This document shows positions 41,375-51,236 of a stretch of DNA of 64,000 nt, one piece after another. The notes under the pieces are model-generated. The model was not told where the DNA came from and did not search any database. It saw only the letters and a program-made list of their open reading frames with translations. Origin of the DNA: Bacillota bacterium (GTDB taxonomy: Bacteria; Bacillota; UBA4882; UBA8346); contig JAEZCE010000017.1 of assembly GCA_023429995.1 (NCBI GenBank), positions 89,265 through 153,264 on the forward strand. The letters are read 5' to 3'. Every line of letters starts with the position of its first letter. Position 1 is the first letter of the stretch. The translations under genes were made by a program, and so were the position numbers.

Positions 41375-43129
41375 ATGATGAATACTGAGTTAATTGATAT
41401 TGCTCTGGGAAAGAAACCGGCCGATCGAATCATTCAAAATGGTTTACTGGTTAATGTTCATACCCGTGAAATATATCGGGCCGACGTGGCTATTGGCGGC
41501 GATACGATCGCTGCCGTCGGAAATGTTGAGCATTGCCAAGGCCCGGGAACTCAAATAATTGATGCTGCAGGGCATTATTTAGTGCCCGGTTTTATTGATG
41601 CCCATATTCACTTTGAAAGCAGTATGCTTAGTTTCCCGGAGTTTGCTAAAATGGCGCTGCGGCATGGAACGACCGTGGTAGCCTCGGATTTAATGGAAAT
41701 CACCATCGTTTCCGGGGTGGAAGGGGCTATCGAAATTTTGGGCCAGGCCCGGAAAACTCCGGTGACTTTACTTTATCCGGTGCCTTCCTTTATGGAGGAT
41801 TCAGACTTGCAGACCATTGGCAGCAATTTAGGACCGGAATTGGTCGAAGAATTGATCAATCTGGACCAGGCCGTGGGACTGGCTGAAGTTCTGGCTCCCC
41901 CGATACTGGCCAAAAGCCCTTTAAGCGCCACTATGCTGACATTGGCGGAAAAAGAAAAGAAAACCGCTGAAGGGCACGCTCCAGCCCTTACCGGTAAGGA
42001 ACTGAATGCTTATTGTACGGCAGGGATTCGTTCCGATCACGAAAGCACCAATCCTGAAGAAGCCCTGGCTAAATTGCGCTGCGGTTTACGGGTATTGATG
42101 CGTGAAGGATCGGCATCCACCGATTTGCTGGAATGCCTCAAGATTATCACTGAAAATGGGGTTGATTCCCGCCATTGCGCGATGGTCAGCGATGATATCG
42201 ATGCTTTACATATGGCAACCCTGGGACATATGGATCATAAAATCAGAATGGCCATCCAGGCCGGGGTTGATCCGGTAGTGGCCATTCAAATGTCGACCCT
42301 CAATCCGGCCGAAAGTTTAAAGGTTGATCATTGTTACGGAAGTATAACCCCGGGGAAATTTGCCGATATTGTCTTGACCAAAGATTTGAAACAGATGGAC
42401 ATTCAAAAAGTTATCGCCAAAGGCGAGGTCGTTTTTGACGGAGTCAACGTCACCCTGGACGGGGCGGGCGTTTCTTGCTCGGAAAAACTATTGAATACGG
42501 TCAAACTTCGTTCGAAAATTTCCCCTCACGATTTAATGATTGCAATGAAAGATCAAGCTAAAAAGGCCAGAGTACGGGTGATTGGCGCCTCCAAAACTTC
42601 ATTGCTGACTCAGGCGCTGGAAGCCGAACTGGACGTGGTGGATGGGTTTGTCACTGCCGATACCGAACGGGATATTTTGCCGATTGCCGTGGTTGAGCGC
42701 TATGGCAAGAGTGGAAATATCGGTAAGGCTTTTATTAGCGGATTTGGACTTAAAAAAGGGGCCATGGCCACTTCGGTAGGGCATGATCACCATAATATAA
42801 CGGTTTTAGGGACCAATTCCTCCGATATGGCCATGGCCGTCAACCGCATCGCCGAATTAAACGGCGGAGTGGTCGTGGTGGTGGATGGTGAAATCAAAGG
42901 AGAAATCCCCTTGCCTATTTGCGGCCTTTTGTCCGATCGGCCTGGAGAAACCGTAGCCTCTAAAATCGATCAGCTTCAGAAGGAACTGCGTCAATTGGGA
43001 TGCCCGATGGCTTCGCCTTTCATGACCTTATCCTTTATCACCTTAATTTTCATTCCGGCCTATGGAATTTCCGACCGGGGTTTAGTGGATGTCTACAAGA
43101 TGGAGTTGGTCGATCCGCTGCTGGCATAG
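41375..43129 (+). CDS. ade: Adenine deaminase
   Basis: About 584 residues from ATG 41375 behind AAAGAGGTGG; the frame is open 30 codons further upstream without a site. The enzyme converts adenine to hypoxanthine and ammonia in the cytoplasm. Amidohydrolase metal motif GFIDAHIHFESSM, then EGHAPAL, RSDHESTNPEEAL and SDDIDALH, and the characteristic C-terminal adenine-deaminase domain (GKAFISGFGLKKGAMATSVGHD). EC 3.5.4.2. It fits with the BMP purine-binding protein and the second amidohydrolase as a purine salvage set. Confidence 0.93.
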   Translation: MMNTELIDIALGKKPADRIIQNGLLVNVHTREIYRADVAIGGDTIAAVGNVEHCQGPGTQIIDAAGHYLVPGFIDAHIHFESSMLSFPEFAKMALRHGTTVVASDLMEITIVSGVEGAIEILGQARKTPVTLLYPVPSFMEDSDLQTIGSNLGPELVEELINLDQAVGLAEVLAPPILAKSPLSATMLTLAEKEKKTAEGHAPALTGKELNAYCTAGIRSDHESTNPEEALAKLRCGLRVLMREGSASTDLLECLKIITENGVDSRHCAMVSDDIDALHMATLGHMDHKIRMAIQAGVDPVVAIQMSTLNPAESLKVDHCYGSITPGKFADIVLTKDLKQMDIQKVIAKGEVVFDGVNVTLDGAGVSCSEKLLNTVKLRSKISPHDLMIAMKDQAKKARVRVIGASKTSLLTQALEAELDVVDGFVTADTERDILPIAVVERYGKSGNIGKAFISGFGLKKGAMATSVGHDHHNITVLGTNSSDMAMAVNRIAELNGGVVVVVDGEIKGEIPLPICGLLSDRPGETVASKIDQLQKELRQLGCPMASPFMTLSFITLIFIPAYGISDRGLVDVYKMELVDPLLA

Positions 43130-43200
43130 GTTGTCGTTTCAGATTGAGGGTTATTGGTATGAGTAAACAGGCGTGAAGTAGAATGGGAGGGGCCTCGAAA

Positions 43201-44568
43201 TTGCAACAAATTTTGATTAAAAATGGTTATATCATTTCCATGAACCCGTTACGGCAGGTATTTGACGGGGGAGATATCCTGATCGAAGGGGATAAAATTA
43301 GCGCGGTGGGGCAGGTGCCGGGAAATCTGGTGAGACCCGATGCCGAAATCATCGACGCTACCGGCAAGATCGTTTTGCCCGGTCTGGTGAACACCCATGT
43401 GCACCTCTCGCAACAATTGGGCCGGGGTTTGGGCGACGATGTGAATCTTTTGACTTGGCTTCATGAACGGATTTGGCCTTATGAGAGCAGTATGGATTTA
43501 GAGGATTCCTATATCTCATCCCTGTCTTGCTGCCTGGAATTAATTCACTCCGGCGTGACCACTTTCGCCGAACCGGGCGGGCAAGAAGTTGACGGGATGG
43601 GCCGGGCAGTGGAGGAAATAGGACTCCGGGGAATTCTAGCCCGCTCAACAATGGATTGCGGGGAGGGGTTACCTCTCAAATGGCGTGAGAGCACAGACTT
43701 TGCTTTGAAAAAGCAGGAAGAACATATCAAACGCTGGCATGGAGCGGGGGATGGCCGGATTAAGGTATGGTTCGGTTTACGGACCATTTTCAACAATTCC
43801 GACGATCTGATCAAGCGTACCAAGGACTTGGCGGATAAGTACGGTGTAGGCGTCCATATGCACGTGGGGGAGATTGACGATGAGGTGCGTTTTGCCAAGG
43901 CAGAACGCGGCCACACCACTGTCGAACACCTGGCCCACTTGGGAGTTTTGGACGGGAATTTTCTGGCTGTTCATACGGTATGGCTTACGGAAAAAGAGAT
44001 TGATCTTTTTTTGCTCCACGATGTAAAAGTATCTCACAACCCCGCCGCAGCCATGAGAGTTTTGGGTTTTGCCCGGGTTCCGGAAATGATCGCCAAGGGG
44101 ATTACGGTTTCCATCGGCACCGACGGCGCGCCTTCCAACAACCGGATGGATATCATGGATGAAATGTATCTGGCTACTCTTTTACATAAAGGAAGAAATT
44201 TAAATCCCAAGATCCTGCCGGCGGAGAAAGTCTTGGAAATGGCCACCATCGACGGAGCCCGGTGCCTGCTTTGGGAAAACGAAATCGGCTCCCTGGAAGA
44301 AGGAAAGAAAGCCGACCTGATCTTGGTGAATCCCCGGAGCGCCGGCAGCTTGCCGGTGCATGATCCGGTTGCCAACATGGTTTACGCGATGCATTCCAGC
44401 AATGTGGAGTCCTCGATGTGCAATGGCCGTTGGTTGATGCAGGATCATAAAATCCTGACCGTTGATGAAGAGGCGATACTGGAAAAAGCCCAACTCCGGG
44501 CGGCGGCATTGGTGAAAAAGGCCGGAATCGTTCTTCCGGACCGTTTCCCTGTGGTGAAAGTGCGATAA
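43201..44568 (+). CDS. Amidohydrolase, MTA/SAH-deaminase or chlorohydrolase-like
   Basis: About 455 residues starting at TTG 43201, eight bases after GGGAGGGG; this is better supported than the upstream start at 43183. The metal site is PGLVNTHVHLSQQLGRG, with HMHVGE, AVHTVWL and IGTDGAPSNN further on. The family (TrzN/AtzA, 5'-methylthioadenosine and S-adenosylhomocysteine deaminases, guanine deaminase) removes amino groups from purine-like rings. Following adenine deaminase by 70 bp, it probably deaminates another purine or nucleoside. A terminator follows. Confidence 0.82.
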   Translation: MQQILIKNGYIISMNPLRQVFDGGDILIEGDKISAVGQVPGNLVRPDAEIIDATGKIVLPGLVNTHVHLSQQLGRGLGDDVNLLTWLHERIWPYESSMDLEDSYISSLSCCLELIHSGVTTFAEPGGQEVDGMGRAVEEIGLRGILARSTMDCGEGLPLKWRESTDFALKKQEEHIKRWHGAGDGRIKVWFGLRTIFNNSDDLIKRTKDLADKYGVGVHMHVGEIDDEVRFAKAERGHTTVEHLAHLGVLDGNFLAVHTVWLTEKEIDLFLLHDVKVSHNPAAAMRVLGFARVPEMIAKGITVSIGTDGAPSNNRMDIMDEMYLATLLHKGRNLNPKILPAEKVLEMATIDGARCLLWENEIGSLEEGKKADLILVNPRSAGSLPVHDPVANMVYAMHSSNVESSMCNGRWLMQDHKILTVDEEAILEKAQLRAAALVKKAGIVLPDRFPVVKVR

Positions 44569-44600
44569 GGAAACGGGATGGAATGAATCGGGAATATAGG

Positions 44601-44638
44601 AAAGAGCAGCCGGGAATAGCCGCTGCTCTTTGTTTTTA
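44601..44638. terminator. Bidirectional terminator between amidohydrolase and aguB
   Basis: AAAGAGCAGC (44601-44610) pairs exactly with GCTGCTCTTT (44622-44631) around an 11-nt loop, followed by GTTTTT. The genes converge here. Confidence 0.88.
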
Positions 44639-44643
44639 CTATT

Positions 44644-45507
44644 TTAATTACTTTCTACAATCCGGCGGTACATCTCCGGCCGGCGGTCTTTAAAAACTCC
44701 CCAGAAATCACGGTAGGCGGCGATTGCTTCCAGGTCGAAGGAGGCGTAAATGATTTGCTCGCTGCTGCGATCGGCCTCGGCTATTTTTTGCCCCTTTTCA
44801 TTGGTAATAAAAGATGAACCATAGAAGGTCAGTTCCGAACCGGGGGCCTTTTCGGTTCCTGTCCGGTTGGCGGCGATAACCGGCATCACGTTGGCTCCTG
44901 AGTGGCCTTGCATGCAGATTTGCCAGTGATCCTTGGAGTCGATCCCCTCCCGACACGGTTCAGAACCAATGGCGGTGGGATAGAGCAAAAGCTCCGCCCC
45001 TTGAAGCGCCATGCAGCGGGCGGCTTCGGGGAACCATTGGTCCCAGCAGATCCCCACGCCCAGTTTTCCATAACGGGTGTCCCAAACCTTAAAACCGCTA
45101 TCTCCCGGCCCAAAGTAGAATTTTTCTTCATAACCCGGCCCGTCGGGAATATGGGTTTTGCGGTAGGTCCCTAAAATCTGCCCATCGGCATCAATGATGG
45201 CAATGGAATTATAATAACGGCCGTCTTGGTGTTCAAAAAAGCTAACCGGTAAGACTACCTGAAGTTCCCCGGCCATTTGTCGGAAATGGGAAACAGCCTG
45301 GTTTTGCTCCAGGCCAGCAGCATACCGAAAATGGTCTTTGTTTTTTTCCTGGCAAAAATAAAGCGTTTCAAAAAGTTCCGGCAGCAAAATGATTTGGGCG
45401 CCTTCTCGGGTGGCTTCCCGCACCTTTTGATCAGCCTTTCGGATGTTTTCAGCAGGTTTGTCAGAACAACGGATTTGAACCGCTGCAACTTTCACCGGAC
45501 GGGACAT
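44644..45507 (-). CDS. aguB: N-carbamoylputrescine amidase
   Basis: A 287-residue nitrilase-superfamily enzyme that hydrolyses N-carbamoylputrescine to putrescine, CO2 and ammonia. The catalytic triad is Glu44 (LLPELFE), Lys117 (YRKTHIPDGPGY) and Cys154 (GICWDQWFPE). The minus-strand ATG at 45507 lies behind AAGGAGGAATCCC; the open frame continues to 45549. Its partner agmatine deiminase is upstream on the same strand, but 660 bp of repetitive sequence now separates them. Confidence 0.93.
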   Translation of the reverse strand: MSRPVKVAAVQIRCSDKPAENIRKADQKVREATREGAQIILLPELFETLYFCQEKNKDHFRYAAGLEQNQAVSHFRQMAGELQVVLPVSFFEHQDGRYYNSIAIIDADGQILGTYRKTHIPDGPGYEEKFYFGPGDSGFKVWDTRYGKLGVGICWDQWFPEAARCMALQGAELLLYPTAIGSEPCREGIDSKDHWQICMQGHSGANVMPVIAANRTGTEKAPGSELTFYGSSFITNEKGQKIAEADRSSEQIIYASFDLEAIAAYRDFWGVFKDRRPEMYRRIVESN

Positions 45508-45793
45508 GGGATTCCTCCTTGGAATAATAATCAGAGATGGATAAAACATTTATTAAAGCATGGCGATTAAAATTTTTCCGGCAATGTTCTTAATCAATGA
45601 TTTGATCTAATTGTTCGATTTAACTTTGTACGGGTGGGAATAAAAGATATGTATGCGGGGACACCCCGCGCCCAATGTCATAAGGCTATGCTTCCATAAA
45701 ATGGGACATAGATTAAATTTGCCTATTTGACCTAACTTGCGCCTTTCTGGAAAGGCGGGCTCTTCCCCAAAGATGTTGTTCAAGTAGTTATTT

Positions 45794-45899
45794 CAGTGGA
45801 AGAGTAACCGCGAACCCAGGGTTCGAAGCCGTTGATCTCCAAAAGCTTTTAGCCTACGAAGTCAGCACGCCTTCGGGGTGTGGGGTTACTCTCCCACTG
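45794..45899. repeat. 106-bp imperfect inverted-repeat element
   Basis: CAGTGGAAGAGTAACC (45794-45809) and GGTTACTCTCCCACTG (45884-45899) are 16-bp arms with a single mismatch around a 74-bp centre that itself contains small palindromes (GAACCCAGGGTTC). It could be a miniature mobile element or the relic of one. It sits in the 660-bp gap between aguB and aguA. Confidence 0.62.
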
Positions 45900-45938
45900 A
45901 ATCCGCTTCATTAAAAAACTCCATTGGGGGAGAGCTCG

Positions 45939-46135
45939 CCTTCGTCACTAAGGCGCAGAGAGAGGTCTGGGCCCGAATGTTCAAATTCATTACTTCCAGA
46001 AAATGTATCCATAGCTTGATGACATTGACCCCGCGCCCCGGCAGCATTCGGCATGTTGCACTTGCTTTTTGATATATTGAATCAATCATCTAAAAACATA
46101 GCCGTTCTTCTCTGTGTCTCTGTGGCAATTAGATT
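45939..46135. repeat. Dispersed GGCGCAGAG / CTCTGTGTCTCTGTGGC repeat region
   Basis: TCACTAAGGCGCAGAGAGAGG near 45945 and TTCTCTGTGTCTCTGTGGCAA near 46110 face each other. Both belong to the well-known kind of wandering non-coding repeat with that wording; a relative is at 16893. The short ORFs over it are spurious. Confidence 0.5.
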
Positions 46136-46169
46136 ATGGCTACAGCGGCACAGCAAATATATCTATTTT

Positions 46170-47195
46170 TTACCCTTTCATACTTACTGGCATCTGCTGG
46201 GTCAGGCAGTGGACATTACCGCCGCCCCGGGCGATGACGGAGCCGTTGATGGTGGCGATCCGCCGCTCCGGGAATAGCCGCTCCAAAATTTCCTTGGCGT
46301 TCCTGTCGGTGTCCTGGGCTTTCCCGCCGAACTCCGGCAGAATAATGCCGCCGTTTACAAAATAAAAATTCAGGTAACTTAAGGTCAAACGGTTATCCTC
46401 ATAATAGTCGGCCGGCGGCTGCTGGATTTGAATGATTTCCAACCGCCGTCCCCGGGCATCGCGGGCATTTTTTAAGATGTTCAGGTTTTCCCTGGAAATC
46501 TCGTAATTGGGATCGGCAGGATCATTGCAGACCTGCGTGATGATTACTCCCGGACGGGCAAAGCAAGCCCCATTATCAACATGGCCGTCCGTGTCGTCTC
46601 CGACCCAACCCTTCTTGAGCCAGATAATGTGAGAAACGTTTAAAGACTTTTTCAGGAAATTCTCAAGTTCACTCTGGCTTCGATCGGGATTGCGATTGGT
46701 ATTAAACAGGCATTCCTCGGTGGTGAGCAAAGTGCCTTCCCCATCCACGTGAAAGGAACCGCCTTCCATTACAATGGGAATATCAAAACAAGGGACTCCC
46801 AAATGATGAAGGAGCCTGGGGGCAACCTGATTGTCATCGCCGGCCTCAAATTTGCCGCCCCATCCGGTGAAAATCCAATTAATCCCTGCGATTTCACCCT
46901 GGGAATTGGTTAGGAAGGTTGGTCCGTTATCCCGCATCCAGGAATCGTTGTGTTCCAAGGGCAGGATATCAATGCCCGCGCCGCAATACCCGGCCGCTTC
47001 ACCGGCCAGTTCCGGCCGGGCAATCAGCGTTACCGGTTCGAACTTGGAGATTTTTTGAACGATATCGGCAAATACCGGCAAGATTTCTTCAAACGGTTCG
47101 GGCCAGATGGCTTCTTTCACCGGCCATTCCATGAATGTGCGCGAGTGCTTTTCCCACTCCGGCGGCATTTTGAAACCCATTTCTGCAGGAAACAT
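46170..47195 (-). CDS. aguA: Agmatine deiminase
   Basis: A 341-residue enzyme of the guanidino-group-modifying superfamily; it converts agmatine to N-carbamoylputrescine and ammonia. Family motifs are NDSWMRDNGPTF (about residue 83), EGGSFHVDGEGTLLTTEECL, WVGDDTDGHVDN and the catalytic Cys330 in GGNVHCLTQQMP. EC 3.5.3.12. CAAGGAGAAACC precedes the minus-strand ATG at 47195. With aguB it makes putrescine from agmatine. No antiporter (AguD) is visible. Confidence 0.94.
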   Translation of the reverse strand: MFPAEMGFKMPPEWEKHSRTFMEWPVKEAIWPEPFEEILPVFADIVQKISKFEPVTLIARPELAGEAAGYCGAGIDILPLEHNDSWMRDNGPTFLTNSQGEIAGINWIFTGWGGKFEAGDDNQVAPRLLHHLGVPCFDIPIVMEGGSFHVDGEGTLLTTEECLFNTNRNPDRSQSELENFLKKSLNVSHIIWLKKGWVGDDTDGHVDNGACFARPGVIITQVCNDPADPNYEISRENLNILKNARDARGRRLEIIQIQQPPADYYEDNRLTLSYLNFYFVNGGIILPEFGGKAQDTDRNAKEILERLFPERRIATINGSVIARGGGNVHCLTQQMPVSMKG

Positions 47196-47582
47196 CGGTT
47201 TCTCCTTGTTGGGTAAAATTTATTTTACGTAAAGTTTCTGTTTTATTTTAAACATAAAAGGCAATGGTTACAAGAGAGATTTAAAATTTTACCGGAATTC
47301 GTTATCTAAAGTTCACAGGAAAATTACCCAATGTTTATTGTCGATATCTCTAACAGTATTAATATAAGAAGTAAGAGAAGTCATTGAAATTCGGAAAATG
47401 AATTTGTGAAAGCGGTCCTTAACGGAAAATCCAACATTGAAGTTTGTGACTATGGAAATAACTTAGGAAGTTGTTTGTTGGTTGCCTTTCTCACGGTAGC
47501 TATTTACATCAGAAGATTAAGGAGGGCTTTGTGGACAACATGACAGGTAAAGACCATAATTCATGAATGGAGATGACTGGAT
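47196..47582. other. Intergenic region without recognisable features
   Basis: About 390 bp between the divergent aguA and chemoreceptor genes. I see no gene and no clear promoter pair; the region must carry promoters in both directions. Confidence 0.4.
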
Positions 47583-49202
47583 ATGATGGGTAAACTCAAA
47601 CTTCAAACCCGACTGTTGATTGGCACTTGCAGTATGCTCGCAATCATTGTTTTACTATGCGCATTAACCTTAGTCAGTTTGAACCGGATCGACAGTAAAA
47701 TGAAAGATATCGTAGAGCATAACGTTTATAAGTTAGAACTCTACAATGATATGGAAAAATTAATCCTCGAAATAACCAACTCCCTTAAAACCCTGGCCTT
47801 ATTGGAAGACCCCGTTTTAAGACAGCAGGAGATCTCCAATATCCAAAATTACCGCCGGGAATACGATGGATTGTTTCAGGATATTCAAAAAACCGCTGCC
47901 ACAAGCCAGGGGGAAACGCTGCGCAGTCAAATTGAAGAAGCGGGAAATGTCGCCAGATCATTCAATGACAAAATTATTGAATCGGCCATGGCGGGCCAAA
48001 ATGCGGCTGCCGCTGATTTGATTGGTTCGCAAGCGGGTCCGGCATGCCGGAAATGGGTTGATGTCATTGAACAAGCTGTCGATTTACAGAAGGAAAGCAA
48101 TGAAAAAGATGTAGCGGATGCCAAACGAACCAATGAATGGTTGATCCTTTTGATGATCCTCCTGGGTGGGATAGCCGTAGCCTTTGGAATCGGAATTACT
48201 TTTTTAATGAAGACCCTGATCGTCAAACCGGTTGTCGATATAGTAAACCGTTTAGATGAAGGCGCGGCGGAGGTTGGGGCGGCCTCCAGCCAGTTATCGG
48301 CATCAGCCGGGCAGTTGGCTCAGGGAAGCGCCGAGCAGGCGTCGGCCATTGAAGAAACCTCTTCGACTTTACAAGAAACGGCGTCCATGTTGGAACAAAC
48401 CTCATCCAATACTGTAGAGGCCTATGAACTCGCCCGTAAGGCCAAAGATTCGGCCAATCAGGGCAATGTTGCGATGGAAAAAATGATGGTTTCCATGGAG
48501 AAAATCAATGAATCCAGCGGGGATATTGTTAAAATTATCAAAGTAATCGATGAAATTGCGTTTCAAACCAATATCCTGGCTCTCAATGCCGCGATTGAGG
48601 CGGCCCGGGCCGGAGATGCCGGGATGGGATTTGCAGTGGTGGCCGAAGAAGTAAGAAACCTGGCCGGAAGAAGCGCCAAAGCCGCCAAAGATACCACCAT
48701 GATGATCGAATCCAATATTGCGTTGACCAACACCGGAGTCGAGGATGCCCGGGAAGTTCACGAAACTTTATCGGATATAGCCGCTCACGCCAATAAGGTC
48801 AATGAATTAATGAACGATATTTCGAAAGCCAGTCAAGAACAAGCGCAAGGAGTCGAACAGGTCACCAAGGCCATCGCCCAAATGGAGAGTGTAACACAGC
48901 AAAATGCGGCCAATGCCGAAGAAAGCTCATCCGCATCCGAGGAACTCAGCGCCCAGGCCGAGAGTATGAAGGAAATCGTCCGGGAACTTTCAAAGCTGGT
49001 CTATGGGGCTGAAAGTCTTGTTAAAAATCAACCCAATCGTTATTTTGGGACAGAACATCCATCGAAACCCGCGGGGGTAAGCCGGAAGACCATCAACCCG
49101 GCTTTCAATCCAAGAGATCCCCTGAGAACAAACAAAAATAAAACCAAAGTCATTTCCCCGGAAGAAGTTATCCCGCTGGAAGATGATCATCAGCAATTTT
49201 AA
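47583..49202 (+). CDS. Methyl-accepting chemotaxis protein (4-helix-bundle sensor)
   Basis: A 539-residue chemoreceptor. One membrane segment lies near residues 12-33, a helical periplasmic 4HB-type sensor spans about 34-185, and a second membrane segment lies near 187-210. A HAMP-like linker and a long coiled-coil signalling domain follow, with the conserved hairpin tip FQTNILALNAAIEAARAGDAGMGFAVVAEEVRNLA. The C-terminus lacks an NWETF-like CheR tether. It signals to CheA/CheW, which are not in the window, so the organism is motile or regulates another output this way. The stop overlaps that of the convergent exporter gene. Confidence 0.92.
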   Translation: MMGKLKLQTRLLIGTCSMLAIIVLLCALTLVSLNRIDSKMKDIVEHNVYKLELYNDMEKLILEITNSLKTLALLEDPVLRQQEISNIQNYRREYDGLFQDIQKTAATSQGETLRSQIEEAGNVARSFNDKIIESAMAGQNAAAADLIGSQAGPACRKWVDVIEQAVDLQKESNEKDVADAKRTNEWLILLMILLGGIAVAFGIGITFLMKTLIVKPVVDIVNRLDEGAAEVGAASSQLSASAGQLAQGSAEQASAIEETSSTLQETASMLEQTSSNTVEAYELARKAKDSANQGNVAMEKMMVSMEKINESSGDIVKIIKVIDEIAFQTNILALNAAIEAARAGDAGMGFAVVAEEVRNLAGRSAKAAKDTTMMIESNIALTNTGVEDAREVHETLSDIAAHANKVNELMNDISKASQEQAQGVEQVTKAIAQMESVTQQNAANAEESSSASEELSAQAESMKEIVRELSKLVYGAESLVKNQPNRYFGTEHPSKPAGVSRKTINPAFNPRDPLRTNKNKTKVISPEEVIPLEDDHQQF

Positions 49203-50467
49203 TGCTTCTTTCCCTCATTGACCTCAAACGCCGGCTTCGGCCGGCGTTTGAGCCCTTTGACCAGAAAGCCGTAGCATAAGAGGGCGGCGGTTTCCGCCGC
49301 TGCAATCGTAATCCCCATCGGGAGAGCATTATGACTGCCGGCAATACCGACCAGCGGCGCCATGAAGCCGCCTAAAACAAAGGATAACAAGCCGAGCAAA
49401 GCCGAAGCGCTCCCGGCATTTTTGGCTTGATCCTCCATGGCCAAGGCGAAACTGCTGGTGCCGACAATGCCAACGCTGGAAACCGCAAAAAACAGAGGGA
49501 CCAAGATGGCCAAAAGTCCGCCTCCGGCCAAAATCATTGCCAGTAAGGCCACTCCCCCTCCGAAAGCCATTGTCAGTCCGAAAAGGAGAAGTTTGCGTTC
49601 GCTGATCCGCCCGGCCAGCCTGCCGGTAAATTGGCCGGCGATAATGATTCCCAGGCCGTTGACAGCGAAGATTAAGCTGAATGTTTGGGGAGAAACCCCG
49701 AAGATATTTTGGATCACAAAGGGAGAACCGGAAATATATGCGAACATTCCGGCGGTAACGAAGCCCTGACAAAGAGCGCAGCCCATGAATTTAGGGTTAC
49801 CCATTAAATACCGGAAGGTGTTCCAGGTATGAGCCAGGTTGGGGCCGGCGCGGCGTTCTGCGGGCAATGTTTCCTCAAGACCCCAAAATACGGCCAGCAT
49901 CATCAGCAAACCGATACCGGTGAGAACGATAAATACTCCCCGCCATGACGTAAATTGTAATATTTGTCCTCCAACAACAGGAGCTAGAATCGGCGCAACG
50001 CCGTTAATGAGCATTAATAAGGAAAAAAAACGGGTCATCTGTGGACCCGAATACAGGTCGCGGACTGCAGCCCTGGAAATAACGATCCCGGCGGCTCCGG
50101 CCAGTCCCTGTATCAGTCTCATCAGGATAAACAGGCTGATGGTTGGCGCAAAGACACAGCAAAGGGAAGCCAGGGCATAGATGAGTAATCCGGCCAGCAG
50201 TGGTTTTCTGCGGCCCCAAACATCGCTGATGGGTCCCACAAATATTTGCCCCAGGGCAATTCCCATTAAGCAAGCGGTTAAACTTAATTGAGCCAGGGAG
50301 GCGCTGCTGTGAAGGGATTGTGCCACTTTGGGAAGGGCCGGCAGATACATGTCGATGGAAAAGGGTCCAAAAGCGGAGAGGGTTCCTAAAATACAAGCCA
50401 AACCGAAAACCTTAATCCGTGAATCTTTAGGGGCGTTTACCACAGGTTCGGAACTGCCGGAGTTCAT
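49199..50467 (-). CDS. Bcr/CflA-family multidrug exporter (MFS)
   Basis: About 422 residues with twelve predicted membrane segments. The Bcr/CflA signatures are SIDMYLPALPKVAQSL in the first loop and GPISDVWGRRKPLL (MFS motif A). The start at minus-strand ATG 50467 is supported by AAAGGATG upstream; the frame is open to 50539. Such proton-driven exporters act on drugs such as bicyclomycin or on small metabolites. The stop codon overlaps that of the chemoreceptor, so the two genes are strictly convergent. Confidence 0.9.
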   Translation of the reverse strand: MNSGSSEPVVNAPKDSRIKVFGLACILGTLSAFGPFSIDMYLPALPKVAQSLHSSASLAQLSLTACLMGIALGQIFVGPISDVWGRRKPLLAGLLIYALASLCCVFAPTISLFILMRLIQGLAGAAGIVISRAAVRDLYSGPQMTRFFSLLMLINGVAPILAPVVGGQILQFTSWRGVFIVLTGIGLLMMLAVFWGLEETLPAERRAGPNLAHTWNTFRYLMGNPKFMGCALCQGFVTAGMFAYISGSPFVIQNIFGVSPQTFSLIFAVNGLGIIIAGQFTGRLAGRISERKLLLFGLTMAFGGGVALLAMILAGGGLLAILVPLFFAVSSVGIVGTSSFALAMEDQAKNAGSASALLGLLSFVLGGFMAPLVGIAGSHNALPMGITIAAAETAALLCYGFLVKGLKRRPKPAFEVNEGKKH

Positions 50468-50542
50468 AAAAAGAATCATCCTTTGTGTGTGTAATAATAA
50501 AAAATCTGGCGGTTCTCCAAGTTTGAAAATGGGTCTCAAATG

Positions 50543-51034
50543 TTATGAAAACTTTAAAATCATATCATACCATTTAGAGCCGCCGTGTTTGGATTTTGAA
50601 ACACCGTGATTTTCAAAGCCGAACTTTGAATAGTAATGAATAAGGTTCTCTTTACAGGTTAAAACGACACCTTTGCGGCCGGCTGATTTTGATACGGTTA
50701 TCAAATGATTTATTAATTGCGCCGCAATACCTTGATTACGATAATCAGAAATCACGGTAAGCCCAAAAATAGTCTGGTAATCTCCGTTTGGAATGTGTAG
50801 AGTAGCTTCGCTAAATAATTGATCATCGATAGTCGTTTCATTAATTAAACAACCATTGATAAAGCCAATGATTTTTCCATCCAATTCTGCGACAAAAAAA
50901 CTTTCCGGAAATGTCTGAATACGTTGTTTGAATGATGCTTTCGTGGCAGCCTCGGCCTTGGGAAAACATTTTGCTTCCACTTCGGTTACCGTATCTAGGT
51001 CTGCTATCGATACGTTTCTAATTTTAATATCCAT
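50543..51034 (-). CDS. GNAT-family N-acetyltransferase
   Basis: A 163-residue acetyltransferase. Motif A, with the acetyl-CoA pyrophosphate loop, reads YRNQGIAAQLINHLI; the preceding strand is IFGLTVIS. The C-terminal YYSKFGFENHG motif is typical. The substrate is unknown; the overall arrangement resembles arylalkylamine acetyltransferase-like GNATs. AAAGGAAATCCC precedes the ATG. It is upstream of and co-directional with the Bcr exporter, so the two may act together in detoxification. Confidence 0.88.
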   Translation of the reverse strand: MDIKIRNVSIADLDTVTEVEAKCFPKAEAATKASFKQRIQTFPESFFVAELDGKIIGFINGCLINETTIDDQLFSEATLHIPNGDYQTIFGLTVISDYRNQGIAAQLINHLITVSKSAGRKGVVLTCKENLIHYYSKFGFENHGVSKSKHGGSKWYDMILKFS

Positions 51035-51236
51035 TCCAGGGATTTCCTTTTCGGTTAAAATATCAATAAAATTCGCGCCTATCTAGAAAAATCATTAAAT
51101 ATCAGCATATCACAGAGTGGGCCGAAATTCCATTCCAGCCTTGTTAAATATGTTCACAAATACAATGAGTAAAATTTGGTTTGAGGATGGAAATGCATGC
51201 CCAAATCGGATATGATAACACAGAGGAGATGATATC

